DNA of 64,000 bases from Bathynomus jamesi (GCA_023014485.1 JAJOZX010006160.1:62001-126000), one strand, 5' to 3'; positions 1 to 10,627 are shown, counted from the first letter of the stretch. The notes: generated by a model from the sequence alone, not told the origin. A program made the numbers and translations.

Positions 1-105
1 ATAATTCTGATTTTATCAGGAATAATTCTGATTTTTAGCACTGAAAATGACATTAGAAAATGTCGAAAGCTTTGAATATTATATGCCTGCATACGGATTA
101 GTGTT

Positions 106-108
106 ATA

Positions 109-140
<32 letters not shown>

Positions 141-148
141 GTGTGTGT
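106..148. repeat. (TA)n / poly-T / (GT)n microsatellite
   Basis: Alternating TA runs into a T homopolymer and then GT dinucleotides. Simple compound microsatellite with no coding content. Confidence 0.9.
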
Positions 149-442
149 GTTTGTAACTACGTATTGCACTTATATATTGTATATTGCACGTTATGTGTGT
201 ATAGGGTGATTCTTTAATTACGTTACACTTTCATGAACTAATTAAAAATCAATGAATTAACTTACGTTCATACAACTTGACACGATTATTGTGGAAAGAT
301 TGGACTTTTTCTTTTATTATTTTACAGGCACATAACATACTGCACGTGTCTTTCCCTTTACGAAATTACTTGACGTATTCGTCCAGTATAATTTCTCATA
401 ACGGCCCCCAGCGCTTCGATAGAAGTGGAGCGGGTTTCACGT

Positions 443-1005
443 TCAATTGCTCCTTTTCGAGTTTCCACTGTTCTGAGATTGTCTTTGAAGATTGTCCTTT
501 ACATATTCGCATAGGAAGAAATCACTGGTATTGAAGTCGGCTGACAGAGGAGGCCGCATGGAAGACCAATGAGAAAGGTGGGGCACCCTCGGGCCAAAAG
601 TTTCGTGCAAAAAAATCCAGAACGACATTTGCTGTATGATAGTGGTTCTCAAACTGGGGTACGCAAGGGAATCTTAGGGGGTACGCGACGGGATCCTGAA
701 AATATAACCTTTTTAATTTTATATACGATTAACAAACAACCACGAGTCACACGGTCGTAAAGAAAGTAAAAATCGTCTATCTCTCTCGAAAATCCAGAAA
801 ATCTCGTGAAAGAATTCAAGGGGTACGGAAGAAGAAAAAGTTTGAGAACCGCCGCTGCTGTATGAGATCGTGCCGGCCTACTGAAACCAAACTCTTCTAA
901 TACCATTGTTTGTTTCCATAAGAAACGGAATAAACTATTCTTGGAGGATGCGGAGGTAAATATTTTGGTCAACCATTGTGTCAAATAGTGGGCCAAAAAT
1001 CGCAC
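443..1005 (-). pseudogene. Decayed mariner-superfamily transposase, split by a hAT MITE
   Basis: Read on the minus strand, the right half (about 860-1005) ends in a degenerate form of the second-aspartate motif (GF then an altered QDGA, then SHTA). After the inserted MITE the left half continues with FLHETFGPRV and a degenerate third-aspartate block ending SDFFLCEYVKD, where intact relatives have WPPRSPDLxPxDFFLWGYVKD. The order D2, then D3, then the C-terminus fits a mariner/Tc1 transposase whose N-terminal half is lost. Frameshifts and lost motif residues make it a fossil. The family call rests on the motif pattern only. Confidence 0.6.
640..857. mobile_element. hAT-type MITE with 8-bp target duplication
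   Basis: A 218-bp insert whose ends are inverted: TAGTGGTTCTCAAAC on the left, GTTTGAGAACCGCCGCTG on the right. It is flanked by the identical octamer CTGTATGA at 632-639 and 858-865. An 8-bp duplication and GGTTCTCAAAC ends are the signature of hAT elements. It has no coding capacity and sits inside the mariner-type remnant. Confidence 0.85.
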
Positions 1006-1493
1006 GCTGGAAACCGTGATAGGAAATTAAATTGACTGAATTCGTTACGTAATTTCGCAATGAGGAAGACACTCTGAACGTGTTGTGGTGCTTTTGTTAA
1101 CCAATAATAGCGAAAATAGGTGCTTTTGTTAACCAATAATAGCGAAAATATTCCTACCCTTTACAATAAATAAGCCAAAGTACCATGAATCCAGTGATTT
1201 TTAATTAAGTTTTGAAAGTGTGACTGAAAAAAATTCACACTGGATGCATATATGCCGCATATCATTTCATTGTATTTATTAAAAATAAATTAACTTATAA
1301 CCATATTTAAACTATGATTCAATTACGTAATTTCATCCTCGTAGCTGTGTTTCGTATAATACAGCTAATTGTCTTAATTTCAGAAAGTATCGTTTTGTTC
1401 GAAAGCAGGACTCTACCCTGAATCAACATAGTTTACTTCATTTTATATTCGTCCTTTCACCACGATCTGAAGATGACAAATATACTACTACTA
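1006..1493. other. Non-coding AT-rich stretch with a 32-bp tandem duplication
   Basis: No gene-like frame. The only structure is a perfect 32-bp head-to-tail duplication at 1087-1118 and 1119-1150, each unit starting GGTGCTTTTGTTAACC. Perfect identity suggests a recent slip or unequal exchange. Confidence 0.7.
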
Positions 1494-2462
1494 ATAATAT
1501 TACAGATCTTTTCGGTTTGACGGCCTGTAATATTTTTTAACATTACTTGTTTTTTATTGTCCAGTTTTAATCGAGGATTTCAAAAATAACATTCATGTTT
1601 TAGAGAAACAAATAATGAGACAGTTATACATTTCAGTTTAGAGAATATCATATATTCTTTAAGATTTCAAAATCCCTGAAAGTTTTAGGTCAACTGTACG
1701 CTCATGACGATTGGTTAGGTTAAGTCATGATAGTTTCGTTTGTTTTGACAGTAAACTAACGAAAATATCATGACTTAACGAAACCAATCGTCAAGGGCGA
1801 ACAGTTGACCTAACCGGGCATTCTGTTAACCTAGGGTTGCCAAACGTCCCGTATTTACAGTCCCGCATTTGATCCAAAAATCCCGCGTCAAATCCCGCGT
1901 CAAAATCCCGAGTTCAAAATGTCCCGCAAAAAATATTTTTTAAGCAAATTTTTTAGGATGAATTGATTTAGAATTTCAATATTATGTATAATAATTTCAA
2001 TTTATTCACGATGTTTAATTGTTAAATATTACTGTAATAAAATTTTTCTAATTTTGTTTGTTGTAACCTTTGAAGAAATCTAGTTTCAATTTGGAAAAAA
2101 ATTTGGTCTTAAAAAAAAACCTCAGAAAATCTTTTGTCCCGCATGGGCATTTGAAAAATCTGGCAACCCTATATTAACCTAACTGGGCATTCAGTTAACC
2201 TAACCAGTTGGTAGAGTAGAATTTGACGGTCCCGTAGCCATGACTCGTTTTTTTCCGTTGGCCGTCAAAGCAAAAAAAATCTCAATACGGTTCAAAAATA
2301 TATGTTTTAAATTTGTTAAATTGCCTATAACTGCCTCACTATTTGTTTCTCTAAAACACGAATGTTATTTTTGAAATCCTCCATTAAAACTGGACAATAA
2401 AAAACGAGTAATGTTAAAAAATATTACGGGCCGTCAAACCGAAAATATCCAATATTACTATT
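1494..2462. mobile_element. Non-autonomous element with ~120-bp terminal inverted repeats
   Basis: The left end (to about 1620) reappears inverted at about 2338-2462; shared blocks include TTTTCGGTTTGACGGCC and ATTTCAAAAATAACATTC. Inside is a second inverted pair around 1690-1800 built on AGGTCAACTGT and ACAGTTGACCT. There is no open frame. The TIR length suggests a DNA transposon derivative, but I cannot assign a superfamily. A hAT MITE is nested in it. Confidence 0.75.
1832..2171. mobile_element. hAT-type MITE nested in the 1494-2462 element
   Basis: Ends are TAGGGTTGCCAAACG and the inverse of GGCAACCCTA. The flanking octamers TGTTAACC (1824-1831) and TATTAACC (2172-2179) match at 7 of 8 positions, as expected for an aged hAT target duplication. 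The interior carries several TCCCGC repeats next to both ends, possible subterminal transposase sites. Confidence 0.75.
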
Positions 2463-2847
2463 ACAACCATTAGGTCTCCTAATATTAACTGTAATATTAA
2501 ATACAAACAGGGAAATGGTTTCGAGTTAAAATATTTGTAAATCAAGTTTAAAGACTTCAACAGTTCTTAGCATAAAATGGGTTTCAGGATTAAACATTCA
2601 ACGTTAAATGAACGAGACTAAATATTTAGTTTATTTACGCTAAAGCTAAAACCTCTTAGTTCTGTAATCCAAAATTTAGAGTTTACTCTCTCGCCAACTC
2701 GCATCTTCCAGTCAAATTATTTTCAGTATGTATTAGTAGTGTGTAATAAATACAGGCATATTCCGCTTATGTTAATAAAGTCAGAGTAAACAATATGCCA
2801 TTTATGTAACACTGTTATCATCATATAAAAGTGACTAATCTATAAAC

Positions 2848-2849
<2 letters not shown>
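2463..2849. other. Unassigned AT-rich sequence
   Basis: I see no coding signal, structured RNA or repeat end here. Confidence 0.6.

Positions 2850-2928
<79 letters not shown>
2850..2928. repeat. (TA)n-(GT)n microsatellite
   Basis: About 30 TA units followed by 9 GT units; the small retroelement-tail fragment on its right begins exactly at its end. Confidence 0.9.
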
Positions 2929-2929
<1 letters not shown>

Positions 2930-3020
2930 ATGCAAACCCACAAGAAAAAAAGAAAAAGAAAAATGATTCCGTTTGCATCATTCATTCATTTCACGTGTTT
3001 AATTGTGAAATTCATCCCAC
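2928..3020 (-). mobile_element. Fragment of the TTTGCATCAT small palindromic element
   Basis: Reading minus, the sequence runs from GGGATGAATTTCAC through AACACGTGAAATG to GGGTTTGCATCA, matching the left parts of the elements at 30303-30463 and 55545-55710. The central hairpin is deleted. It abuts (TA)n/(GT)n as the others do. Confidence 0.65.
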
Positions 3021-3030
3021 ATATATACAC

Positions 3031-3270
3031 CTTGGGTTAGCTTCTGCCCGAATTGTTCATTCTGACGAAGGTCAAGCTTTTCACTCCACCTTAGACCTAC
3101 AGTTTAACGTGGAATCCGAACCACGCCCCACCAGCAGCCCAGCGTCTTAACCACTAAGCCACCCAGGGTACCCATTTATCTACCGCACGCCGACTGCCAT
3201 CACCGGGTCTCGAACCCGGGGCCGATGGATTCGTAGTCAGCGACGCTAACCACTACACCACAGAGGTGGT
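3031..3270 (-). mobile_element. SINE-A copy: dimeric tRNA-derived SINE
   Basis: On the minus strand it opens with a tRNA-like head: A-box-like TGGTGTAGTGGTTAGC, an arm CTGACTACGAATC resembling the tRNA-Arg(ACG) anticodon arm, and B-box-like GGTTCGAGACCC. The body then carries a second tRNA-like module (GGGTGGCTTAGTGGTTAAGACGC) and ends near CTAACCCAAGG. The same architecture recurs at 8830, 55737 and 58974. This copy lacks part of the middle. Pol III transcription is inferred from the boxes. Confidence 0.85.
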
Positions 3271-3271
3271 T

Positions 3272-3276
<5 letters not shown>

Positions 3277-3321
<45 letters not shown>

Positions 3322-3371
3322 AACACACACAAACCAGGTGGTGTGTATATATATATATATATATATATATT
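3277..3371. repeat. (TA)n tracts around a short ACAC/GTGT spacer
   Basis: Two TA tracts separated by CAAACACACACAAACC, on the 5' side of the SINE-A copy. Confidence 0.85.
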
Positions 3372-3772
3372 AAAAGGAGAACTCATGTTGCAGTAAAAAT
3401 CATTATATGCAGTTAACTAAACGTTCCGAAACGTCAGTTTCCATCTTCAGTAGCTAAAATATTAAAATAAACACTACACTAATAAGTAAATGTAAGATTT
3501 TTAAAAATTCATCTCGTTACTCTCTGAGATTGCCACGCTGAAAGTTAATTCCCTGCTTGGTTGTTATCCTAATTAATTTAACATAGTAGTTTCAAATTGG
3601 GCTCCTATGTACTGCTTTTAAATTGTTTAAAAATTATTTTAAATTTATTTATTAGTCTAGTGTTTATTTTAATATTTTAATATTTTAGTTAGTGAAGATG
3701 GAAACTGACGTTTTCGAAACGTTTTGTTAACTACAATAAATGATTCTCCCGCAATATAGGCCCTCCTTTTCA
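3371..3772. mobile_element. Fold-back pair of Penelope-like tails
   Basis: Left arm 3371-3486 is repeated inverted at 3652-3771 with roughly 85% identity by eye. Each arm contains a block reading (C/G)TGAAGATGGAAACTGACG followed by a GAAACG-type core and GTTAAC, resembling the tails of Penelope-like elements. The spacer is AT-rich and non-coding. The head-to-head layout matches the pairs at 48854-49587 and the left end of the element at 61369. The PLE call is inference. Confidence 0.55.
3414..3457 (-). ncRNA. Minimal hammerhead-ribozyme-like motif (second PLE-like family)
   Basis: On the minus strand: TTAGCTA, then core CTGAAGA, a stem-loop GAAAC-TGAC-GTTTC, a degenerate GAAC core, a tiny stem, and TAGTTAA which pairs with the first segment. 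This is the order of a type I hammerhead with very short stem III, as known for Penelope-like elements. The partner copy at 3685-3731 (+) has G in place of the core C. Activity is untested. Confidence 0.4.
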
Positions 3773-4022
3773 TCTTACGGATAAGATTCCCTACGAATAA
3801 AACGTTATTTCATGCGATACGCGGAAAGTACAATGAGACTTCCATGCAGATCAAAGCTATAAATACCGAATTTGTTATCCGCGTCCGTAGTTCGTGATGG
3901 TGTAACGGGTAAAACGCTCTGTACGTTATGTGAAGAATCTCAGAGAAGGGGATTCGACTGCCGTTAAGGTAGACTGTTTTCGTGTTTGTTTTTGTGTATG
4001 TATTTTGCAAACGTGAATATAT

Positions 4023-5617
4023 CGGTGGCCTAAAAAAAACGCCTTGAGATTTGAACATGAATAACTTCAAAAATATGTCATCATAAAATTTCAGACCTCT
4101 ACATAAAATACTTTTTCCACAGCTGAGGGAACAATGAGGTATGGTGAAAAAAACGAATATCATAAACTGAAAAAAATTTATTATTCACATCTTATCAACA
4201 AATATGATCAATATGCCCGCCGTCCTGCTTACAAACTAATCTTAACCTTTTCTTCCACAACATGATACATTTTCTGATTTCTGTGAATGTTATTTTGTCC
4301 CAACATTCGAGTATTTTTTTCTTTAATTGCATTTCTGTAAACTTTTCTGTTTGGCCTTCATAAATCTTCTCTGCTACAGTGTTCCATATGCAATAATCCA
4401 TGGGATTGCAATCAGGTGATTGCGGAGGGCAGTCGTTTTTTTCCAATGAAGTTGACTACATTCTGTTGTCGATAATCCTGTGTGAACTTGCTAATATGAG
4501 CTGTAGCACCATCTTGTTGGAGTATGAAATCGTTTCCATAATACAGACGCCGAAAATCAAGCAAAAGATTCTCCTCTAAGAGATTTACATAGGTTTCTGA
4601 ATTAATTTTTTTATTTTCTGAAATGAAATGAATTTTCTTCTCTCCATTCCACGATACACCTGCTAATACCATGATTTTTTTTGGAAAACCGACTTGTCTG
4701 GTAGTAAAGTCTCGATGGAGGAATGTCTTTCTTACGCCGACCATAAACAACATCGTTCCGGGAGTTTCGAGCAATCTCGATGGTGAAATTTTTTTCATCT
4801 GAAGAAACTATTTTTTTAACATCATTGGACGAAAATCTATTAAGCAATTTTCTACAACGAATTTTTCTATTTGCTCTTACATTGCTGTCACGTCTTGAAA
4901 CACGGATCCTTTTAAATGCTTTAAGTCCTACCGTTCTCTGCATTCTTTGTATGGAACTTCGACTGATACCTAAATTTCTTGCAATTTTCCTCTGAAAGCA
5001 GTGTGACCCAGGTCAATCCTCTTGAGATAGGCTCATCATTTCGATTATTGCTATATTGTATTGAGTGTAAACTGTTTTAGGCCGACCACTTCCACGCTTC
5101 CGTGCCGTCGAACCGGTTGCTTTAAGTTTTTTAATTATTCTATTCACAGACGTAACATTACAAGTTATTCCTGGAAATCGCCTCAAAATTCTTGCCCCAG
5201 TCCATCTTTTTTGCAAGAAACACTTTTCAATCACCGTTTTTTCACCGTTAGTTAGAACCATAATTTGAAGGGTACGTTTAAAAAACAGTATTTAAGATGG
5301 GCGTAGCCTATATCATCTGACGTTTTTTAGAGACTAACAGATTATCCATAGGCTAAGGAAACTACTACAAATCTTAAAATAGTTGCCAGGTACAGCTATA
5401 CACATTTAGGACTTAGGATATTCGCTTTTTTCACCATACCTCATTGTTCTCTCAGCTGTGGTGTGGAAAAAGTATTTTATGTAGAGGTCTGAAATTTTTA
5501 TGATGGCTTATCAATAGATTGAGGTAAAAGTTACGTAAATTTTGAAAGTGTGAACTGCGTATCTTCGATGTTATTGATGTTCAAATCTCAAGGCGTTTTT
5601 TTTTTGGGGGACACTCG
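4023..5617 (-). mobile_element. Tc1/mariner element, DD37D-like, with long TIRs
   Basis: The left end GGCCTAAAAAAAACGCCTTG returns inverted at the right (CAAGGCGTTTTTTTTTTGGG). Homology between the ends extends inward to about 4160 and 5425, including AATGAGGTATGGTGAAAAAA and its inverse. The TIRs of about 140-190 bp are not identical: the right arm carries about 40 extra bases. Both ends abut AT-rich TA sites. One transposase remnant fills the interior on the minus strand. Confidence 0.8.
4195..5261 (-). pseudogene. DD37D-like Tc1/mariner transposase, frameshifted
   Basis: Three minus-strand pieces together give one transposase of roughly 340 residues. The first (5261-5013) has an N-terminal helix-turn-helix followed by the linker RGSGRPKT. 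The middle piece carries the first catalytic D in SSDEKNF (near 4790). The next piece has QQDGATAH, and after a frameshift in a T-run near 4438 the last piece continues with CPPQSPDCNPMDY. Counting across the shift gives 37 residues between the last two aspartates, hence DD37D-like (maT-type); the shift makes this count approximate. At least two frameshifts make it inactive. Confidence 0.75.
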
Positions 5618-6291
5618 ATATATAGTACTTAAGTAAAAGCTAACTGAAGGAATTCTGATTTAAAAACATCAAAAAAATTAACTAAACATTTTACTAATTC
5701 AAAAATTAAAATAATTCATGAGTAATTTAAACAAATTGTTATTTAAAACAAAACAAACGCGGATTTTGTTCGATCAACTAAATACTTATTTACTACAGCA
5801 AATTATTATTTATCAACAAAATTCATCGTGTAACACGAAATAAAAATTTTGTTCAAACATTTGTTTTTTGTTTCAGTGAACAAAATATTTTTCTTTTTGT
5901 ATATATCCGATAATAAACCAATTCGTTAACCGGAGGCCAACACGGGCCAAAACAGTGTGAGGTCAAATATTCCGCTCGCCTAATTGATGTTGTATCTCTC
6001 TCACGATGTTTTTAGTGAAATTATTTCGGGAAACTGTGAATGAGCGAGCCATTCGTCAAGTATTTTTGACAGGTTTGTTTACTCGGAAAGAGCGTAACGC
6101 TTTTCAAAGGGTTTCCGAATCTTTTTCAGAGCTTTCTCTCCCATTTCTTTCCTTTATATAAAGGAGCATTTTCATTTTCTATTACAAGTTGTTTTTTTTT
6201 GTTTTGTACTTGTGGCCCATAAACGAATTATTTTTTAATCATATATACTCGTATATGTAATAATAATGATAATAAATGTAACTAGAAAAAT
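5618..6291. other. Unassigned sequence with a TATA-like motif
   Basis: No open frame of note. A CTTTATATAAAGG palindrome near 6153 resembles a TATA box but no downstream gene supports a promoter. Confidence 0.5.
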
Positions 6292-6301
6292 TTGTGTGTG
6301 T

Positions 6302-6312
6302 ATATATATAAG

Positions 6313-6396
<84 letters not shown>

Positions 6397-6410
6397 TATA
6401 TATATATATT
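6302..6410. repeat. Long interrupted (TA)n microsatellite
   Basis: Roughly 50 TA units with AAT/ATT interruptions. The Tyr-Ile open frame across it is a microsatellite artefact. Confidence 0.9.
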
Positions 6411-6431
6411 CTTCAGACAGTTTTTACAACC

Positions 6432-6617
6432 GGCACTCGTAGCTCAGAGGGTAATACCGTTTCCCTATGAGCATAGTAAAAACACTGAGATCGGGGGCTC
6501 GATTCCCGACGATGCTGGTTAATAATGCATAATCAAAAAGTTAGCGCAATATGCCGCATTACTTGGTCTGAGTGCTGTGCCAATTTCCGCGTCCGTCTTC
6601 ACCAATTATTATTACTG
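6432..6617 (+). mobile_element. SINE-B copy: tRNA-derived SINE
   Basis: Begins GGCACTCGTAGCTCAGAGGG (A-box-like) with B-box-like GGCTCGATTCCCGA about 65 bp on, then a shared body containing GGTCTGAGTGCTGT. The copy at 13796-13976 shares the head and this body block. Divergence between the two indicates an old family. Confidence 0.75.
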
Positions 6618-7280
6618 TTTTTACAGTACATTACTCAGCATTACTGTCTTATATGGAATTTATATCTGTCTAGTATTTATTACGTCCGCGTATTACATAG
6701 AGAAGCTCTGTCGAGTTTTATCCCGACAACAACTTATTTTTTGAAATATATTTTACTGAAGGAAAGACTCTCGTACTTATATTAAACGCATTTGAATTCG
6801 AGTTAAATAAAGAAAAATTTAATTCGTCTTAATAGCAACACATAATAATTTACGACATTTTAAAACAATTGTTCTAAATTCGTTCATATTCGTAATACGA
6901 GTTTATGCTTCCATATTTCAAAAGGAGTCTAATTTTATTTATTCTCTTATTCAAGCATTTAGCTTATAAACAACTATACATATAACTAAATAGGAAATCT
7001 TAGTCGTAACCTTTTTTATTTATTTCCTTAGGCAAATATACAGTCTCTGTATAAGCTTTTTTTTTATAAAAAGGAAAAAAAATTAATTAGAAAAACAAAA
7101 AATAGTCGGGATGGCATTTTTAGTAAAATATGTTTCCAAAAATCTCTTACAATATACATAAAGGCACGGAGTAAAGAATCATATATGTGTGTATATATAT
7201 ATGTGTGTGTGATTTTATAATCCTGTTCGCCGTATCTCAGTTTTTCATCAACTAAATGGAATATTTAGAGGAAAAGTGAA

Positions 7281-7318
<38 letters not shown>

Positions 7319-7756
7319 CCAAACCATTTGGCACTCTACCCCCCAAAAAAAAATAATAAAATAAAGAGGGGGAAGAAGGCTAGACAAGCTCTTAGGGATA
7401 TGCACAAATGCATTACATACGAATTTCAATTTGTGTTATTTTTATATTAGTTGAAAATCCCCTCCCAACCCCCATATATATCCCCTCCAAAAAGTAAAAA
7501 ATATAAATTGCTTTTTGGAGAAACCACGACGCTTAATTCTATTTGCAAAATTGAGGAAAAGTTATAAATTATTTAGATGTTAAAATAAAAACAAGGATTG
7601 TATATATTTCTATTCCGCATATTCATTTTCCGATTGCGGGGACTCCATCCACATCAACGAATGGAATAAAAATTTAAATTTCTACCCCCACCAAAACATT
7701 ATATTAAAATAATAAATCAAAGGAAAGTCTTTTTGGATCGAGAAGTCCCCCTAGGT

Positions 7757-7787
<31 letters not shown>

Positions 7788-8189
7788 GCAAAGGATTTTA
7801 TTTTTTTATTTTTGTAAAGAAAACGGTTTCTTTTTATTTGGGGGGGGGGGGGTCGTTTTTGTTTTTACCCTCCTCCGATATAAAATCTGTTTACATAAAA
7901 AATAAATATATAGTTTCAATAAATTACTGTTTATGTATTGTAAAAACATATAAATATATTTTAAATATATAAAATAGGTTTTTAATTAAACTTAGACTCG
8001 CGGTTACAGAGAGGAGATTTAGTCATTTTCTTCACCTTCTTTTATATTTCGATCAATAGATGAGTATTACGTATATAATAGACAGTAAAATAATTTGCTA
8101 AAGGTCATAAAAAAAAAGAGAGAAATACGTAACTTGGGTGTAAAAATTATAAAAGATTTTATATTAATTAATGTTAAGCGAAGGACCGA
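6618..8189. other. AT-rich non-coding stretch with microsatellites and a G13 run
   Basis: Contains (TA)n at 7283-7318 and 7757-7785 and a 13-base G homopolymer at 7840-7852. I see no gene, repeat end or RNA structure. Confidence 0.6.
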
Positions 8190-8349
8190 CAGCGGTGTTC
8201 CTCAGCCATTTTGGTGCTGGTGACCCTTCTTTCTATATAATACAAAAAAAATTCGCGACCCGATTGCCATAAATGATGATGCGGGCATACTTGAACCGCA
8301 AAATCAGCTCCTGAACTATTTTCCACGTGACGATGGAAAGCTGCTCAGA

Positions 8350-8619
8350 AGTGGATATTTAATCAGTTCAATAAAGAGGTGGAAGAGTTTACCGAACTTG
8401 CGGGAAATCTACCCACCCGATAAATTGATGGAACTTTATTCTGACAAAACCTCGCAGTTGTTATTCCCGTCGGAAGATTTGTATACATTTTGGATAGCAC
8501 GGAAAAGCGAGTTTCCAGAACTTGCGTCTGAAACACTGAACGTGTTAATTCCATTTGCAACCTCATACTTACGTGAACTGGGATTCTCATCAATAGTTGC
8601 GATTAAACCAAATCAATGA
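8350..8619 (+). pseudogene. hAT transposase C-terminal dimerisation domain remnant
   Basis: The frame contains FW..RKSEFPELASETLNVL followed by PFATSYLRELGFSSIVAIK, the typical hAT C-terminal pattern (FW....PxL...AL..LLPF.TTYLCExGFSxL..IK). Here the usual Cys of YLCE is Arg. Intact proteins of this family exceed 600 residues; only about 75 remain, so this is a fossil. Confidence 0.75.
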
Positions 8620-8829
8620 AACTGACTGACTTTCTATATGTGTTACTTTGTGTTTAGTCTATTCAGCCGAATATAAGAATATTAAGAAATGCAAAACAGA
8701 CACGGGTATCCCATTGAGAGCCATGAACTAAACATGAACTTACAGTTTCATATGGAGATTACTACTAACAGGAAATAATTTCAATTGTAAAACTGTAACC
8801 TTACACGAGTTTCTCCCTTAGAACTTGGT

Positions 8830-9179
8830 TAACCTTGGTTTTGCTCGCGCCAGAATTGTTCATTCTGACGAAAGTCAAGCTTATTACTCCAACTTAGACC
8901 TATAGTTTAACGTGGAATCCGAACCACGCCCCACCACGGGTGGTCAGAAATTACAAAATGCTCGCCCGGACTCGATCTCACTACCTCCCGATCAACAGCC
9001 CAGCGTCTTAACCACTAAGTTACCTAGGAAACCCGCTTATCTACCAACCAATTTTTTTTATTGTGTGGAAGGATGAACGGCTTGGTTTGGCTGCGCGCCG
9101 CCTGCCGTCACCGGGTCTCGATCCCGAAGCCGATAGATTCGTAGTCAGTGATGTTAACCACTACACCACTGAGGCGCGG
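8830..9179 (-). mobile_element. SINE-A copy inside the hAT remnant
   Basis: Longest minus-strand copy, about 350 bp. The head has TGGTGTAGTGGTTAACATC, the CTGACTACGAATC arm and GGGATCGAGACCCGG. The second module has AACTTAGTGGTTAAGACGC and a B-box-like GAGTCCGGGCG. The end reads GGCGCGAGCAAAACCAAGG. It must be younger than the hAT element it interrupts. Confidence 0.85.
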
Positions 9180-9394
9180 AGTTTCTGTCTGATTTTACAT
9201 ATTTCTGTAATTTTCGCTGGAAAAATAAACTTCAATTTTCCATATTGACTGATTGTCTTGCTAGGCACAGGGACCACCTAGCTGAGCACCTCGTGACCCC
9301 CAGGTTGAGACACACTGCCCGTAAGGATATCTACTATAGTGTTTTCAACGCTTCTTTTTAATAATGAGTAGTAATCAGTATGCCATGTTCAAAA

Positions 9395-9730
9395 CAGTGA
9401 TGTAGGACTCGAGACCGGTCTCGAGACGTTTTTCTCTGGTCTCGGTCTCGGCCATGGTGGTCTCGACTACATCACTGTGATGTTCCTCAAGTGCAACGAA
9501 CACTTATTCTGTTTTATGTAGGCAGTTAACTGCTGAAAAATGTCACAAACTATAAATTTGTGAATAAATTATGAGTAAATTTTGCAACTGTCATTTGATA
9601 ACCTCTTTAGAATCTCTATTCCTGAATATGGAATACAGGTCTTCGGAATGAGGCATTACACAATATTGAATACATGCAAAAATTGCATATGGTCTCGGTC
9701 TCAGCCATGGTGGTCTCAACTACATCACTG
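9395..9730. mobile_element. hAT MITE with perfect 8-bp target duplication
   Basis: Starts CAGTGATGTAGGACTCGAG and ends GGTCTCAACTACATCACTG. The octamer GTTCAAAA is present intact at 9387-9394 and 9731-9738. The first 83 bp alone also form a complete element (to about 9477, ending CTACATCACTG), so the copy is composite: a short MITE unit fused to filler carrying a second right end. A stand-alone short copy is at 24913-24995. Confidence 0.85.
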
Positions 9731-9964
9731 GTTCAAAATCATACCATGATAGGCTATATTAAATTACTTATTGATTGCAATTAAGAAGTGTCTGTTGTGA
9801 AATTAATTGTACATTATACAATACACACAATATGCAGCAGTAATAACTGTATTTAGCATTTTACTATTAGCAAAGTATTAAAATGTTTTAGTAGTATGAG
9901 ATAATTAAAGTACAGGGTGTCTAGGAAACAATGCTTCAAAAATAATTAGTAATAGTTTTTTAAT

Positions 9965-9975
9965 ATATATATACA

Positions 9976-10043
<68 letters not shown>

Positions 10044-10052
10044 AATATATAT
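9965..10052. repeat. Interrupted (TA)n microsatellite
   Basis: TA alternation with a CTGTA interruption and AAT breaks. Immediately upstream at about 9914 lies CAGGGTGTCTAGGAAAC, a mariner-type end. Confidence 0.85.
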
Positions 10053-10084
10053 AGTTGTTTACATTTCCAAACTATTCAAATTAG

Positions 10085-10400
10085 AACACTTCCACATGTT
10101 GACCATCATTAATCGCTGCAGTGTGTATTTGAACTTCACTAGAACATCAGCAAGAAACTCTTGTAGAATGGGTCCAATAACCTCTGGTACCCGCAATATA
10201 CCCGGGTTTGTCATTATACAGGAATGTTTTAGCATAACCCCCGTATGTACGAGTAAAAGTCCAAAGGGGTTAAGTCGGGTGATTGAGGTGGCCTATCCAG
10301 CACTGAAACGCATCAATATGAACGGGAATCACCAAAAGTTAACGCGTGGTGCGCTGTCACGGAATATATAATCGGTCCCATTTTCATTGACAATCATACT
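10085..10400 (-). pseudogene. Decayed mariner-superfamily transposase fragment
   Basis: In minus-strand frames a DSAP block (cf. QQDGAPPH) is followed about 100 bp on by P-Q-S-P-D-L-T-P, the conserved run before the third catalytic aspartate. The C-terminal WTHSTRVSC and GQHVEVF match the usual ends of these proteins. Stops and frame changes are frequent and the N-terminal half is missing. The TIR-like CAGGGTGTCTAGGAAAC at 9914 may be its end. Confidence 0.55.
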
Positions 10401-10627
10401 GTGGCTGGAGCAAAGTACACTTAACATGTATGTATCTATGTATTTACGTATGTATATGTATATGTTCATATTGGCCTACTCTTTTATTCTTCCAATACCA
10501 TGATTTTTCTTTATTTTTACACCCGTATGCTTATAGCTGTCCTGTTATAATTGCATAAATCCATTTTTATATACCTATATTTATATTCCTTTAGCTATAA
10601 ATATATACTATATTTATATATACTGTA

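Larger units (their letters stand above)
8190..9317 (+). mobile_element. Degenerate hAT (Charlie/ZBED5-like) element
   Basis: Left end CAGCGGTGTTCCTCAGCC and inverted right end CAGTGTGTCTCAACCTGGG resemble hAT termini. The interior keeps a transposase C-terminus on the plus strand and a SINE-A inserted at 8830-9179. I see no surviving 8-bp target duplication, so the outer limits are tentative. Confidence 0.6.

Noticed and set aside
6140..6180. Promoter with TATA box
   Set aside because: CTTTATATAAAGG is present but no gene starts downstream before a (TA)n tract and a SINE.
8190..9317. A hAT element with a readable target duplication
   Set aside because: The octamers AGGACCGA and CCCGTAAG on either side do not match, so only the element type, not the exact ends, is supported.
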